NCBI GenBank assembly: GCA_963775275.1
Contig: CAVZII010000005.1
Location: 1,302,001-1,366,000, forward strand
DNA from: JANWHQ01 sp963775275
GTDB lineage: Bacteria > Pseudomonadota > Alphaproteobacteria > Caulobacterales > Caulobacteraceae
DNA length: 64,000 nt
Direction: 5' to 3'
The notes beneath the pieces are model-generated. The model did not search any database. It was not told where the DNA came from and worked only from the letters and a program-made list of their open reading frames with translations. The position numbers were made by a program, and so were the translations under genes. Positions 1 through 9,518 of the stretch are shown here, in pieces (position 1 is the stretch's first letter; each line of letters opens with the position of its first letter).

Positions 1-1
1 A

Positions 2-187
2 GACATCGTCAACGCCGCGGTCACCTACAAGTCGAACGACGACAGGTGGGAGCTGACCGCCGGCGGCACCAACCTGACCAACGACCGCTATGTGGTGAGC
101 GGCCAGTGGCAGGGGGCGATCTCTGTGATCGACGCCGTCTACAGCGACCCGACCGAGTGGTACCTGACCTTCCGGTTCCACTACTGA
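2..187 (+). CDS. TonB-dependent receptor, C-terminal end (partial)
   Basis: The last 61 codons of an outer-membrane TonB-dependent receptor whose start lies outside the window. The translation has alternating hydrophobic residues typical of the final beta-strands. It contains the conserved GGTNLTNDRY block (the N-L-x-[ND]-x-x-Y motif near the end of these receptors) and finishes WYLTFRFHY, an aromatic C-terminus recognised by the BAM machinery. Such receptors import siderophores or bulky nutrients. The substrate cannot be read from this fragment. The downstream GMC oxidoreductase and transporters suggest a catabolic substrate (inference). Confidence 0.85.
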   Translation, partial: DIVNAAVTYKSNDDRWELTAGGTNLTNDRYVVSGQWQGAISVIDAVYSDPTEWYLTFRFHY

Positions 188-216
188 GGTCCAAGGCTTC
201 CGCCCGAAGGAAGATG

Positions 217-251
217 GAGCCGCCGGCCTCGCGCCGGCGGCTCTTTCTTTT
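217..251 (+). terminator. Rho-independent terminator after the receptor gene
   Basis: A perfect 11-bp stem (217-227 paired with 233-243, sequence GAGCCGCCGGC) with a 5-nt loop is followed by a T-rich tract (TTTCTTTT). It lies 29 nt after the receptor stop, so the receptor is probably the last gene of its own transcript. Confidence 0.9.
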
Positions 252-296
252 CGCGGCTGAATTTGCCTTGTTAGGCCGCCTGGGCGGGGAACGGGC

Positions 297-1919
297 TTGG
301 ACGGATTCGACTTCATCATCGTGGGCGCCGGCTCGGCCGGCAGCGTCCTGGCGAGCCGGCTCTCCGAGGACCCGGACTGCAGGGTCCTGCTGCTCGAGGC
401 GGGGGGCCCGGACCGGCATCCGCTGATGAGCGCGCCGCTCGCGTTCTTCCCGGTCATGCGCGAGGCCAGGCTCAGCTGGCCCTACGCCACCGAACCCGAG
501 CCGCACGCGGGCGGGCGGGTGCTCGGCCTGCCCCGCGGCAAGCTCCTGGGCGGCTCATCCTCGATCAACGGCATGATGTACGCCCGCGGCCACGCGCGGG
601 ACTATGACGAGTGGCGCCAGCTCGGCTGCGAGGGCTGGAGCTACGCCGACGTCCTGCCCTATTTCCGCCGCGCCGAGACGAGCTGGCGGGGCGAGGGGCC
701 CTATCACGGCGGTTCGGGCCCGCTCACCGTGGCCAGCGCCCACACCCCCGACGACGTGATCGCGCCCAGGCTGATCGAGACCGCCCGCGCCCTCGGCTAT
801 CCCGTGATCGACGACTTCCATGGTCCCGACCAGGAGGGCTTCTCCTATCCCGAATTCACCGTCCATCGCGGACGCCGGGGCTCGACCTCGGTCCGCTACC
901 TGCGACCGGCCCTGGCGCGGCCGAACCTGACCGTGGCCACCGGCGCCCTGACCACGCGGATCCTGCTGGAGAAGGGCCGCGCGACGGGCGTCGAGTACCT
1001 CAAGGACGGCCAGAGCGTCCGGGCGCGGGCGCAGCGGGAGGTGGTGCTCGCGGGCGGCGCCTACAACTCGCCCCAGCTCCTGATGCTGTCGGGGATCGGT
1101 CCGGCGGACGAGCTCGCCGAGGCCGGCGTTCAGCCGGTCCACGACCTTCCCGGCGTCGGGCGCAACCTGCAGGAACATGCCGCGGCGGGCGTGACCTTTG
1201 CGGCGAGCGGACCGTTCTCGTTCGAATCCCAGCTCCGCTTCGACCGGTTGGCCGCGTCGGTGATCCGCTGGGCGCTGACGGGAACCGGGCCGGTCGCGCG
1301 CCTGCCCATCAGCGTCATGGCCTTCCTGAAGACCCGCCCAGGCCTGGAGCGGCCGGACTTCCAGGTGCTGTTCAGCCCCGTCGGCATGGACGCGGTCGTC
1401 TGGTTCCCGGGACTGCGCAAGGGCAAGGGACATATCCTGTCCATCGCCGCGACCTTGCTGAGGCCGCAGAGCCGCGGCTGCGTCAAGCTGAGGTCCGCCG
1501 ATGCGCGCGAGGCGCCGCGCATCCAGCTCAACCTCTTCCAACGCAGCGAGGACGTCGCGGCGCTGATCCGAGCGCTGCGCCTGGTCCGGGACTTCTTCGC
1601 GGCCGAGCCGGCCCGAGGCCTGGTCGCGCGCGAGCTGTTCCCCGGCCCGCAGGTGCAGACCGACGCCGCGCTCGAGGCCGTCATCCGGTCCGCCAGCGGC
1701 ATCGCCCATCATCCGACGTCCACCTGCGCCATGGGCGTGGACGAGGACGCCGTGGTGGACCCCGAGCTGAAGGTGCGCGGGATCGAGGGGCTTCGCGTGG
1801 CCGACGCCTCGGTGATGCCGCGCCTGATCGGCGGCAACACCAACGCGCCGGCGATCATGATCGCCGAGAAAGCCTCGGACCTGATCCTCGGCCGGACCTT
1901 GGAGAGGGCGAACCTATGA
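297..1919 (+). CDS. GMC family oxidoreductase (FAD-dependent alcohol/choline dehydrogenase-like)
   Basis: A 540-residue flavoprotein of the glucose-methanol-choline family, usual length for the bacterial branch, which oxidises alcohols to aldehydes. The FAD-binding Rossmann motif GAGSAG is at the N-terminus. GMC signature 1 (GKLLGGSSSINGM) and signature 2 (AGGAYNSPQLLMLSGIGP) are present. The active-site pair is His471/His472 in HHPTSTCAMG and Asn516 in GGNTNAP. The start is TTG at 297 behind a GGGGA ribosome-binding site; no ATG fits the conserved N-terminus. The stop overlaps the next start (ATGA), so it is translationally coupled to the MFS transporter. No signal peptide is seen. The substrate is unknown. 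Confidence 0.93.
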   Translation: MDGFDFIIVGAGSAGSVLASRLSEDPDCRVLLLEAGGPDRHPLMSAPLAFFPVMREARLSWPYATEPEPHAGGRVLGLPRGKLLGGSSSINGMMYARGHARDYDEWRQLGCEGWSYADVLPYFRRAETSWRGEGPYHGGSGPLTVASAHTPDDVIAPRLIETARALGYPVIDDFHGPDQEGFSYPEFTVHRGRRGSTSVRYLRPALARPNLTVATGALTTRILLEKGRATGVEYLKDGQSVRARAQREVVLAGGAYNSPQLLMLSGIGPADELAEAGVQPVHDLPGVGRNLQEHAAAGVTFAASGPFSFESQLRFDRLAASVIRWALTGTGPVARLPISVMAFLKTRPGLERPDFQVLFSPVGMDAVVWFPGLRKGKGHILSIAATLLRPQSRGCVKLRSADAREAPRIQLNLFQRSEDVAALIRALRLVRDFFAAEPARGLVARELFPGPQVQTDAALEAVIRSASGIAHHPTSTCAMGVDEDAVVDPELKVRGIEGLRVADASVMPRLIGGNTNAPAIMIAEKASDLILGRTLERANL

Positions 1920-3262
1920 GCGAGACGCCGACCTTCCCCAGGAGCCGCGCCTATCGCGGCTGGGTCCTGACGGTCCTGCTTCTGATCTCGATGTTCGGCT
2001 TCATCGACCGGCAGATCATCTCGGCGCTCGGCCAGCCGATCCGGCGCGACCTCGGCATCTCCGACGCCCAGCTCGGCCTTCTGGGCGGGCTGGCCTTCGG
2101 GGTTCTCAACTCCCTGATCGGCCTGCCGATCGCGCGCCTGGCCGAACGGATGAACCGGGTGACGATCTATTCGATCGGCGTCTTCCTCTGGTCGATCGCC
2201 ACGGCCGCCTGCGGTTTGGCCGCCGGCTTCGCCCAGCTCCTGGTGGCGCGCATCTGCGTGGGGGTGGGCGAGGCCTCCCAGCCGGCGGTGAGCTCGCTGA
2301 TGGCCGACTACTATCCCAGGGACCGGCGCACCTCGGCCATGGCGGTCTATGTCCTGGCCGTGCCCCTGGGGGCGCTGATCGGATCGGCAGGCGGCGGATA
2401 CATCGCCCAGCACGCCGACTGGCGCTGGGCCTTCGTCGCCGCGGGCGCGCCGGGACTTCTGCTGGCCCTGGCGCTGCGCCTGAGCGTGCGCGAGCCGCCG
2501 CGCGGCCACTACGACGCGCCGGGCCTCGGCGACCAGGACGCGCCGCCCTTCGCCGCGGTGCTGAGGCGGATGGTCGAGCGCCCCGCCTTCCTGCACGTGA
2601 TGCTGGGATCGACCCTGGCCTCGGCCGGCGGATTCGGGATCAACGTGTTCCTGGCGCCCTACTTCTTCCGCCGCTTCGGGTTGGACTTCGCCCAGAGCGG
2701 CCTGCTCGCCGGCCTGATCAGCGCCATTCCCGGCTCGATCAGCATGCTGGGCGGCGGCCTCCTGGCCGACCGGCTGGGCCGCCGCGACGCGCGCTGGTAC
2801 GCTCTGGCGCCCGGAATCGGGGCCCTTCTGGCGGCGCCGCTCTACATCATCAGCTTCCTGCAAGGCGGTTGGATCGCGGCCACCGTCTTCCTGATGCTGA
2901 CGGGGCTGGTGCAGTACGTCTACCTGCCCGCCAGCGCCGGGGTCAGCCAGAACATCATGGAGCCGCGCATGCGCGCCTCGGCCGCGGCCGTGGTCGGCAT
3001 CATGACCAATCTGGTGGGCTCGGGGCTCGGCCCGCTCCTGGTGGGGAGCCTCAGCGACGCCTTCGCCAGACACGCCTTTGCGGGCGACTTCTCCACGGCC
3101 TGCGCGGGCGCGCGGGCGGCCCAGAGCGCAGCCGCCGGCGCCTGCGGCCAGGCCTCCGCCGCGGGGCTGCAGTGGGCCTTCATCGTCACCGCCCTGATCT
3201 ATCTGTGGGCCGCGGTCCACTTCTGGATCGCCGCGCGGACGATCCGGCGGGACATCGCTTAG
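1916..3262 (+). CDS. Spinster-type MFS transporter
   Basis: A 448-residue 12-helix major facilitator. The early FIDRQIISALGQPIRRDLG block, the following QLGLLGGLAFG, and the GVGEASQPAVSSLMADYYP motif are characteristic of the Spinster-like branch. The start overlaps the stop of the GMC oxidoreductase by 4 nt, so both are one operon. The pair probably imports and then oxidises the same organic compound, or exports a product (inference). A cytosolic insertion near the C-terminus, with several Cys and Ala residues (around residues 385-410), is poorly conserved-looking. The frame is intact. Confidence 0.9.
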   Translation: MSETPTFPRSRAYRGWVLTVLLLISMFGFIDRQIISALGQPIRRDLGISDAQLGLLGGLAFGVLNSLIGLPIARLAERMNRVTIYSIGVFLWSIATAACGLAAGFAQLLVARICVGVGEASQPAVSSLMADYYPRDRRTSAMAVYVLAVPLGALIGSAGGGYIAQHADWRWAFVAAGAPGLLLALALRLSVREPPRGHYDAPGLGDQDAPPFAAVLRRMVERPAFLHVMLGSTLASAGGFGINVFLAPYFFRRFGLDFAQSGLLAGLISAIPGSISMLGGGLLADRLGRRDARWYALAPGIGALLAAPLYIISFLQGGWIAATVFLMLTGLVQYVYLPASAGVSQNIMEPRMRASAAAVVGIMTNLVGSGLGPLLVGSLSDAFARHAFAGDFSTACAGARAAQSAAAGACGQASAAGLQWAFIVTALIYLWAAVHFWIAARTIRRDIA

Positions 3263-3371
3263 AGGATACGAATGGCCTGGTTGGCGGGCGGCGGCGTCTT
3301 CTATTCCTCCTCGTCGGCGGGGGAGACCGGCGCCTGCCGACCTTGCCGGTTCTCCGAGGACACGCCGTAGA

Positions 3372-5636
3372 GTGCTCGCCTTCCTTCGCCGCCATGCGCC
3401 CGACAGCTTCGTCCTGGCGCTCGTCGCCACGGTGGGGATCGCCAGCGTCCTGCCGTGCCGGGGCGAGGCGGCGCGCGGCTTCGGCTGGCTGACCGTCGCG
3501 GCCATAGCCCTCCTCTTCTTCATGCACGGCGTCAGGCTGTCGCGGACGGCGGTGATCGCCGGGCTCGGCCACTGGCGGCTGCACCTGATGATCTTCGCCG
3601 CCACCTTCGTCCTCTTCCCCGTCACGGGCCTGGTCCTGACCCGCGTCGCGCCTCACCTGTTGCCCCAGCAGCTCTGGCTGGGCGTGCTGTTCGTCTGCGC
3701 CCTGCCCTCCACGGTCCAGTCCTCGATCGCCTTCACCTCCATCGCCCGCGGCAATGTCCCCGCGGCGGTGGGCGCGGCCACCGCCTCCAACATCCTCGGC
3801 GTCTTCCTGACGCCCGTGCTGGTCAGCCTGCTCATGCGCCTGCACGGCCAGGCCGGATCGCTGGCCGAGGTCTGGAAGGTGGTCCTGCAGCTTCTGGTCC
3901 CCTTCTTCGGCGGCCATCTGCTGCGGCCGTGGCTCGCTGACTGGGCGGATGCGAACCGTCGCCTGGTCAGCTTCAGCGACCGCGGCTCGATCCTCCTGAC
4001 CGTCTACACCGCCTTTTCCGGCGCGGTGGTCCAGGGCATCTGGCGTCAACTCCCCCTGACGAGCCTGGCCGTACTCTTCGGCGTGCTCGCGGTGATCCTG
4101 GCGCTCGCCCTGGTCGTCACCACCTTTGGCGCGAGGTTTCTCGGCTTCTCCAAGCCCGATGAGATCGCCATCGTCTTCTGCGGATCCAAGAAGTCCCTGG
4201 CCTCGGGCGTGCCCATGGCAAACGTCCTCTTCGCCGGGCCGGCGGTCGGCATGACCATCCTGCCGCTGATGATCTTCCACCAGATGCAGCTGATGGTCTG
4301 CGCCGCCCTCGCTCGGCGGTATGCGGCGCGCAGGGACGATCCGGGGCCGTCGACGCGAGAGGACTTGACCAGCCCGCCCGGCGCAGCCCCATCCTTCGCA
4401 AAAGCCCCGGGGAGGGGCGCCGTGAAGAAGATCTTCAGCTACGAGAACGGCCTCCTGGTCATGATGTGCCTGTGCAACGGCGTCGTGGCGCTGGACAGGC
4501 TGACCGTGAACTTCCTGGCCAAGCCGATCCAGGACGAGTTCCACCTCACCAACACCCAGATCGGCCTGCTTTCCTCGGCCCTGTCGCTGGTGATCGCGCC
4601 GTCGGGGTTCCTGCTGGCGGCGCTGGCGGACTCGACGAGGAAGCGCAAGCTGATCCTGCTGATCACCCTGGTCGCCTTCTCCCTGTTCTCCGCCCTGCCG
4701 GCGATCGTCTACGCCTACCCTCTCCTGCTCGCCTCCCGCCTGCTGCTGGGCGGCGCGGAGGGGCCCATCCTGCCGGTCGCCCAGTCGATCATGGCCATCG
4801 AATCCTCGCCGCACCGGCGGGGGTTCAACATGGGGATCATGCAGAACCTCGGCGCGGCCGTGATCGGCGTGGGCCTGGGTCCGATCATCTTCACCCAGCT
4901 CGCCGACCACTTCGGCTGGCGCACCGCCTTCCTGGTCTCGGGCATCCCCGGACTGCTCCTGGCGCTGTCGGTCTTCCTGTGGGTGCGGCCCCTGAAGAAC
5001 GAGGGTCCGCCGCTGGCCTCGGCCCGGATCCCGGGGGCCGAGGGCGGCATCTGGGAGGTGCTGAAGACCCGCAACATCCTGCTGTGCATCGCCATCGCCG
5101 GGCTCTTCTCGGCCTGGCTCCTGGTCCAGAACGTGTTCCTGGCGCTCTACCTCCAGAACCACGACGGCCTGAGCCTGGTGCAGGTGGGCGGGCTGATCGG
5201 CCTGACGGGCCTCGCCCAGGCCATCGCCGGGACGGTGATGCCGGCCCTGTCCGACCGGATCGGGCGCAAGGCCGCCCTCGCAGGCATGACCGCATTCGGC
5301 GTGGTCGCGCCGCTGGCGACGCTGGCCGTGCCGGGGACGAGCCCGTTCCTGGGGATCGCCCTCTTCACCGGCTGGCTCGCGGGGGGCGCAGGCCCGCTCT
5401 ACATCTCCATCGTCCCCACCGAGAGCGTCTCGCCGCGCCATGCCGCGACGGCGGTGGCCATCGCCCTGGCCTCGGGCGAGATCGTCGGCGGCGTGGTGGG
5501 ACCTGCCGTGGCCGGCCGGGCGGCGGACGCCTTCGGCCTTGGCGCGCCCTTCCTGATCACGGCCGCCGCGGCCGCGGCCTGCGGAGTGTTGAGCCTGTTC
5601 CTGAAGGAGACGGCGCCGCGCCTGGCGAGGGGTTAG
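3372..5636 (+). CDS. BASS-family (SBF-like) transporter fused in frame to an MFS transporter
   Basis: One 754-codon open frame encodes two complete transporters. Residues 1 to about 325 match the SBF-like branch of the bile acid:sodium symporter family; FVCALPSTVQSSIAF and AIVFCGSKKSLASG are typical blocks. After a linker of low conservation (about 326-350) a full MFS permease begins, with YENGLLVMMCLCNGVVALDR as its first helix. A GTG at 4422 with GGGGAGGGG just upstream lies exactly at the junction, so the MFS half could also be made separately. Either this is a true fusion, or an indel has removed the stop of the first gene; other genes here carry indels. The start used is GTG 3372, with only a distant GAGGA upstream, so it is uncertain. 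Confidence 0.8.
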   Translation: MLAFLRRHAPDSFVLALVATVGIASVLPCRGEAARGFGWLTVAAIALLFFMHGVRLSRTAVIAGLGHWRLHLMIFAATFVLFPVTGLVLTRVAPHLLPQQLWLGVLFVCALPSTVQSSIAFTSIARGNVPAAVGAATASNILGVFLTPVLVSLLMRLHGQAGSLAEVWKVVLQLLVPFFGGHLLRPWLADWADANRRLVSFSDRGSILLTVYTAFSGAVVQGIWRQLPLTSLAVLFGVLAVILALALVVTTFGARFLGFSKPDEIAIVFCGSKKSLASGVPMANVLFAGPAVGMTILPLMIFHQMQLMVCAALARRYAARRDDPGPSTREDLTSPPGAAPSFAKAPGRGAVKKIFSYENGLLVMMCLCNGVVALDRLTVNFLAKPIQDEFHLTNTQIGLLSSALSLVIAPSGFLLAALADSTRKRKLILLITLVAFSLFSALPAIVYAYPLLLASRLLLGGAEGPILPVAQSIMAIESSPHRRGFNMGIMQNLGAAVIGVGLGPIIFTQLADHFGWRTAFLVSGIPGLLLALSVFLWVRPLKNEGPPLASARIPGAEGGIWEVLKTRNILLCIAIAGLFSAWLLVQNVFLALYLQNHDGLSLVQVGGLIGLTGLAQAIAGTVMPALSDRIGRKAALAGMTAFGVVAPLATLAVPGTSPFLGIALFTGWLAGGAGPLYISIVPTESVSPRHAATAVAIALASGEIVGGVVGPAVAGRAADAFGLGAPFLITAAAAAACGVLSLFLKETAPRLARG

Positions 5637-6484
5637 GCGATCACCCCCAGCTCCAGCAGGTCCCCGACGCAATTGAGCAGCCGGTGCGGCCGGCGCGCGG
5701 GGGGCTGGTCCAGCCAGTCCTCGCGCTTGTAGATGCCTGTGGTCACCCCGAAGCCGATCGCCCCGCCCTTGCGCGCCATGGCGGGCTCGAGCTGGGGATC
5801 ATCGCCCACCACCCCGACGTCGCGAACGGGTATCCCGAGTTGGCGCGCCACGAACCGCATGGCGTGCTGGGACGGCTTGCCGGTGATGGTCACCTTTGGC
5901 TTGGCCAGGCTCTTGATCGCCGCGACGATGGCGTGGGAGTAGCCGATCGATTTGCCCGCGCGCGTGGCGAAGAAGGGGACATCCGAGGCGACGTACATCT
6001 GCGCGCCCTTCCAGATGGCGTGGACTGCGGTCTCGATGTCCTTCATGCCGCAGTCCGGATGCCAGCCGACATAGACGGCCTCGGCCTCGCCGGCGCCGGG
6101 CTCGCCGGTGAAGACGATCTCGATCCCGGCTTCCTTCAGAGCGTGGCCGACGCCCGGCGAGCCCAGGATCAGGGCCCGCTTGACGCCCTTGCGCGACAGG
6201 TGGTCGGCGGTGACGCTGGAGGGCGTCAGCATCTGATGGTCCTCGACCGGCAGGCCGGCGGCCCTGAGCCGCGGCGTCTGCTCGGCGGCCGGATAGGCGC
6301 TGCCGTTGGTCAGCACGACGAAGGGGATGCCTTTTTCGGTCAGGCGGGTCAGCACCTCGATCGCGCCCGGCAGGGGTTCATAGCCGTGGCCCGAGCGGTC
6401 GCCGAGCGCCAGCGTCCCGTCCAGGTCGAACATGAAGCCGCCGATGGGCCGAAGCGGCTCCTGCCAGTCTCCCGATGAGTCCAT
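5633..6484 (-). CDS. HAD-superfamily hydrolase, NagD/HAD-IIA type
   Basis: A 283-residue phosphatase of the HAD superfamily. Motif I is FDLDGTLA with nucleophile Asp20 and general acid Asp22. Motif II is VLTNGS, a Lys lies in TGKPS, and motif IV is GDDPQLE. The large cap between motifs II and III fits the NagD-like IIA class, which acts on small phosphate esters such as sugar phosphates, nucleotides or phosphoglycolate. It is the last gene of the minus-strand carboxylase operon, 3 nt after the carboxyltransferase stop. Its stop overlaps the end of the convergent transporter gene. In this context it might clear a phosphorylated intermediate or side product of the phosphorylating subunits (inference). 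Confidence 0.88.
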   Translation of the reverse strand: MDSSGDWQEPLRPIGGFMFDLDGTLALGDRSGHGYEPLPGAIEVLTRLTEKGIPFVVLTNGSAYPAAEQTPRLRAAGLPVEDHQMLTPSSVTADHLSRKGVKRALILGSPGVGHALKEAGIEIVFTGEPGAGEAEAVYVGWHPDCGMKDIETAVHAIWKGAQMYVASDVPFFATRAGKSIGYSHAIVAAIKSLAKPKVTITGKPSQHAMRFVARQLGIPVRDVGVVGDDPQLEPAMARKGGAIGFGVTTGIYKREDWLDQPPARRPHRLLNCVGDLLELGVIA

Positions 6485-6487
6485 GTC

Positions 6488-7973
6488 CTAGATCTCCGCC
6501 AGCTCGGGCTCGCCGGCGGTCAGCTCCAGCCGGAAGCCGGGTTTGTCGACGGTGATGTGGGTCAGGTCGCGCCGCCGGGTCAGCCGGCGGATCAGGTCCA
6601 TCACAGGGGTGTTCTCCGGATCATAGAGGCGGGGGGCGGGGCCGTTCGCCTGCATGGCGTCGACCTGCTCGGCCGGCATGGTGGCGCGCAGCAGGAGCTC
6701 CTCGTCCGAAAGGTCCGGCCCGATGCGGCGGCGCAGCTCCGCCACCGGCGCCATCCCGGGCTCGTCCATCAGCTGCTTGGTGCGCGGCAGGGACATGATG
6801 CGGTCCATCAGCTCCGGATCGATCGGCACGTTCGGGCGGCCGAAGCGGCCGATCGCATAGCGGATCACCTCGTCGGGGATCACGGCATAGCGCTCCTTGC
6901 CGGTCACGTTCATGACCGCCAGCGTCACCACCATCTGGGCGAAGGGCGTCATCACGATCGGCCAGCCGAGCTCCTGGCGCACGCGGCCCAGCTCCTCGAA
7001 CACCTGGTGCTCGATGCCCGACATCCGGTGCTCGGCCAGGTGCCGGCGCATGGTGGTCACCACCCCGCCGGGAAGCTGGTGGTGCAGATAGGCGGCGTCG
7101 AAGGCCCGCGGCCGGCCGAAGGGCAGGCCCTCGGCCTCCGCCACACGGTCGAAGAAGCGCCCGACTTCGGCCAGGGCCTCGTCGTCGATGTCCACCGTGT
7201 GGCCGAGCTCGCGCAGGTTGGCGACCATGCGGCCGGTCGGCGGATTGGAGGTCCCGTCGCTGGCGGCGCCGGAGGCGCACTGCACGCCCGAGGCGCCGCA
7301 GCCGACGCCCTCGATGTAGGTCAGCTCCGCCAGGCCGATGGTGCAGTGGGCGTGCAGTTCCAGCGGCTTGTCGCCGATCACGGCCATCAGCTTGGGGATC
7401 AGGGTCCTGGCGCGCACAGGCGTGAGCAGACCGCCCGGATCCTTGATGTAGAGGGCGTCCACGTCCGGGCAGGCGGCCAGGCGCCTGGCGCACTCCACGT
7501 AATGGTCGTCGTCGTGGATCGGGCTCAGCGTATAGACCAGGGCCGAGATCACGTATTCGCCGCCGCCGGCCTTGACCATGCGGGCGCAGGCGATAGTGGC
7601 GTCCACGTCGTTCATCGGATCGGCCAGGCAGAAGCGGCGGATGCCGTTCTTGACCAGCGTGCGGAAGGCCAGGTCCATGAACTCGGGGCTGGCGGTGTCC
7701 CAGGAGATGAAGCGGAAGCCCGTGGACATGAACTGCAGCGGCGTGTTCGGCGTCGCCGCCGCCATCAGCCGGATGCGCTCCCAGGGATCCTCCTGCTTGT
7801 AGCGGACGGCCACGCGCCATGTGGGTGGAGGTGGTGAAGTCGATCGCCTTGAAGCCGACGCGGTCCATGATCGGCGCGACGGTCAGGCTCATCGCCGTGT
7901 TGATCCCCGTGGCGCCCCAGAGGCTCTGGTTGCCGTCGCGCAGGGAGGTCTCGACGAGCTGGATCTTGGCCAT
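6488..7973 (-). CDS. Biotin-dependent carboxyltransferase subunit (pyruvate carboxylase/oxaloacetate decarboxylase-like), frame broken
   Basis: About 495 residues of the HMGL-like TIM-barrel carboxyltransferase family that moves CO2 from carboxybiotin to a keto/enol substrate. The N-terminus VETSLRDGNQSLWG carries the metal-binding Asp. ALYIKDPGGLL contains the expected carbamylated Lys, and ELHAHCTIGLAE the H-x-H metal ligands. The reading frame breaks near 7815, shortly after the TSTHMA segment, and continues in a second frame to the stop. I read this as an indel. It starts 3 nt after the biotin carboxylase stop. The family mostly uses pyruvate, but residues differ from PycB (for example HAHCTIG rather than HTHDTSG), so another ketone substrate is plausible. 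Confidence 0.85.
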
Positions 7974-7976
7974 GGG

Positions 7977-9341
7977 TCAGGCCTCCGAGGTTGCGGGCCG
8001 GCGCTCGAGGAAGCGGGCGAGCCAGCCGGTGTCCACGCCGCCGGCCGCGAACTCGGGGTCCGCCAGGACTTCGGCGTGGAAGGCGAGGTTGGTCTTCACC
8101 CCGGCGATCCGGGTCCCGGCGACCGCCTGGCGCAGGCGCGCCAGCGCCGCGGGACGGTCCGGGCCGTGGGCGATGATCTTGCCGAGCAGGGAGTCGTAGT
8201 AGGGCGGCACGCGCGCGCCCGAGACGATGTGGGTGTCGACCCGTATCCCCTCGCCGGAGGGCCAGGCCGCTTGCGTCACCACGCCCGGGCTCGGCATGAA
8301 GTCGCGCCTGGGGTCTTCGGCGTTGATCCGGCACTCGATCGCCCAGCCGTCGATGCGCACCTCGTCCTGGGCGATGCGCAGGCCCCGGCCTTCGGCCACG
8401 GCGATCTGCTCGGCCACGAGGTCCACGCCCGTGACCTCTTCGGTCACCGGATGCTCGACCTGGATGCGGGCGTTCATCTCCAGGAAATAGAAAGCGCCCC
8501 GGGCCATATCCACCAGGAACTCCACCGTGCCCGCGCCGCGGTAGTCCAGGCGCTCGGCGTAGCGTACGCCCGCCTCGCGGATCGCCGCCCGGAAGTCCTC
8601 GGTCAGGCCCGGCCCCGGCGTCTCCTCGATCAGCTTCTGATAGCGGCGCTGGACCGAGCAGTCGCGCTCGCCGAGCTGGATCACGCCGCCTTCGCCATCG
8701 CCCAGGACCTGGACCTCCACGTGCCGGCCGCGCTCGACGAAGCGCTCCAGATAGACCCGCGCGTCGCCGAAGGCGGCGCCGGCCTCGGCCGAGGCCATGT
8801 CCAGGGCGCCGGCGAGGTCCTCGAGCCGGTCCACCCGCTTCATCCCGCGACCGCCGCCGCCGCCCACGGCCTTGACCAGCAGCGGCGCGCCGATGGCCTC
8901 GGCCAGCCTTTGGGCCTCCGCCGCCGTCTCGACCGGCCCGCCCGGCGCCACGGGCACGCCGGCGGCCTCGGCATGGGCGCGGGCGCGCAGCTTGTCGCCG
9001 ACGGCCTCGATCTGGTCGGCCGTCGGGCCGACGAAGATCACGCCCTCCGTCTCGCAGAGGCGGGCGAGCGCGGGACGCTCGGAGAGGAATCCGTAGCCGG
9101 GATGGATCGCCTGGGCGCCCGACCCCAGCGCCGCCTGAACGATCGTCTCGGGCTTGAGGTAGCTCTCGGATGACGGCGCCGGGCCGATGCAGAGCGTCCG
9201 GTCCGCCAGGCGCGCGGGCAGGGCGTCGAGATCGGCCTCAGACGCCGCCAGCACCGTCTCGATCCCGAGCCGGCGGCAGGTCCGGATGATGCGGCAGGCG
9301 ATCTCGCCGCGGTTGGCGATCAGAAGACGCTTTATCGACAT
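7977..9341 (-). CDS. Biotin carboxylase subunit (AccC-like)
   Basis: A 454-residue ATP-grasp enzyme that carboxylates the biotin on the carrier protein using ATP and bicarbonate. The N-terminal LIANRGEIACRII, the glycine loop KAVGGGGGRGM, the EMNARIQVEHPVTE catalytic block, and the C-terminal SLLGKIIAHG are all present and in one frame. The length matches stand-alone AccC/PycA proteins. It sits between a biotin carrier gene and a carboxyltransferase gene, so it most likely serves this dedicated carboxylase rather than fatty-acid synthesis. A palindromic repeat lies in the gap between it and the upstream carrier gene. Confidence 0.93.
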   Translation of the reverse strand: MSIKRLLIANRGEIACRIIRTCRRLGIETVLAASEADLDALPARLADRTLCIGPAPSSESYLKPETIVQAALGSGAQAIHPGYGFLSERPALARLCETEGVIFVGPTADQIEAVGDKLRARAHAEAAGVPVAPGGPVETAAEAQRLAEAIGAPLLVKAVGGGGGRGMKRVDRLEDLAGALDMASAEAGAAFGDARVYLERFVERGRHVEVQVLGDGEGGVIQLGERDCSVQRRYQKLIEETPGPGLTEDFRAAIREAGVRYAERLDYRGAGTVEFLVDMARGAFYFLEMNARIQVEHPVTEEVTGVDLVAEQIAVAEGRGLRIAQDEVRIDGWAIECRINAEDPRRDFMPSPGVVTQAAWPSGEGIRVDTHIVSGARVPPYYDSLLGKIIAHGPDRPAALARLRQAVAGTRIAGVKTNLAFHAEVLADPEFAAGGVDTGWLARFLERRPATSEA

Positions 9342-9356
9342 CCGCGTCGGCGCCTC

Positions 9357-9493
9357 TTGACCCTCTCCCCTTGCGGGAGAGGGTGGCCTGCGAATGCAGG
9401 CCGGGTGAGGGGTCGGACGGCCCCTCCGGAAAGGGTCTTCAACCCCTCATCCGTCGGCTTCGCCGACACCTTCTCCCGCAAGGGGAGAAGGGA
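9357..9493. repeat. GC-rich palindromic intergenic repeat
   Basis: Outer arms CCCTCTCCCCTTGCGGGAG and its near complement near 9472-9493 enclose smaller hairpins (for example GGCCTGCGAATGCAGGCC). It fills the gap between the biotin carrier and biotin carboxylase genes and could form an RNA hairpin inside the operon transcript. Confidence 0.8.
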
Positions 9494-9518
9494 CCAAGAG
9501 TGTCGGCCCGCCATGGTT

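Noticed and set aside
611..1915. Extended open frame upstream of the Spinster-type transporter
   Set aside because: It overlaps the GMC oxidoreductase in another frame, and the N-terminal transporter motifs begin only at 1916, where a coupled ATG is present.
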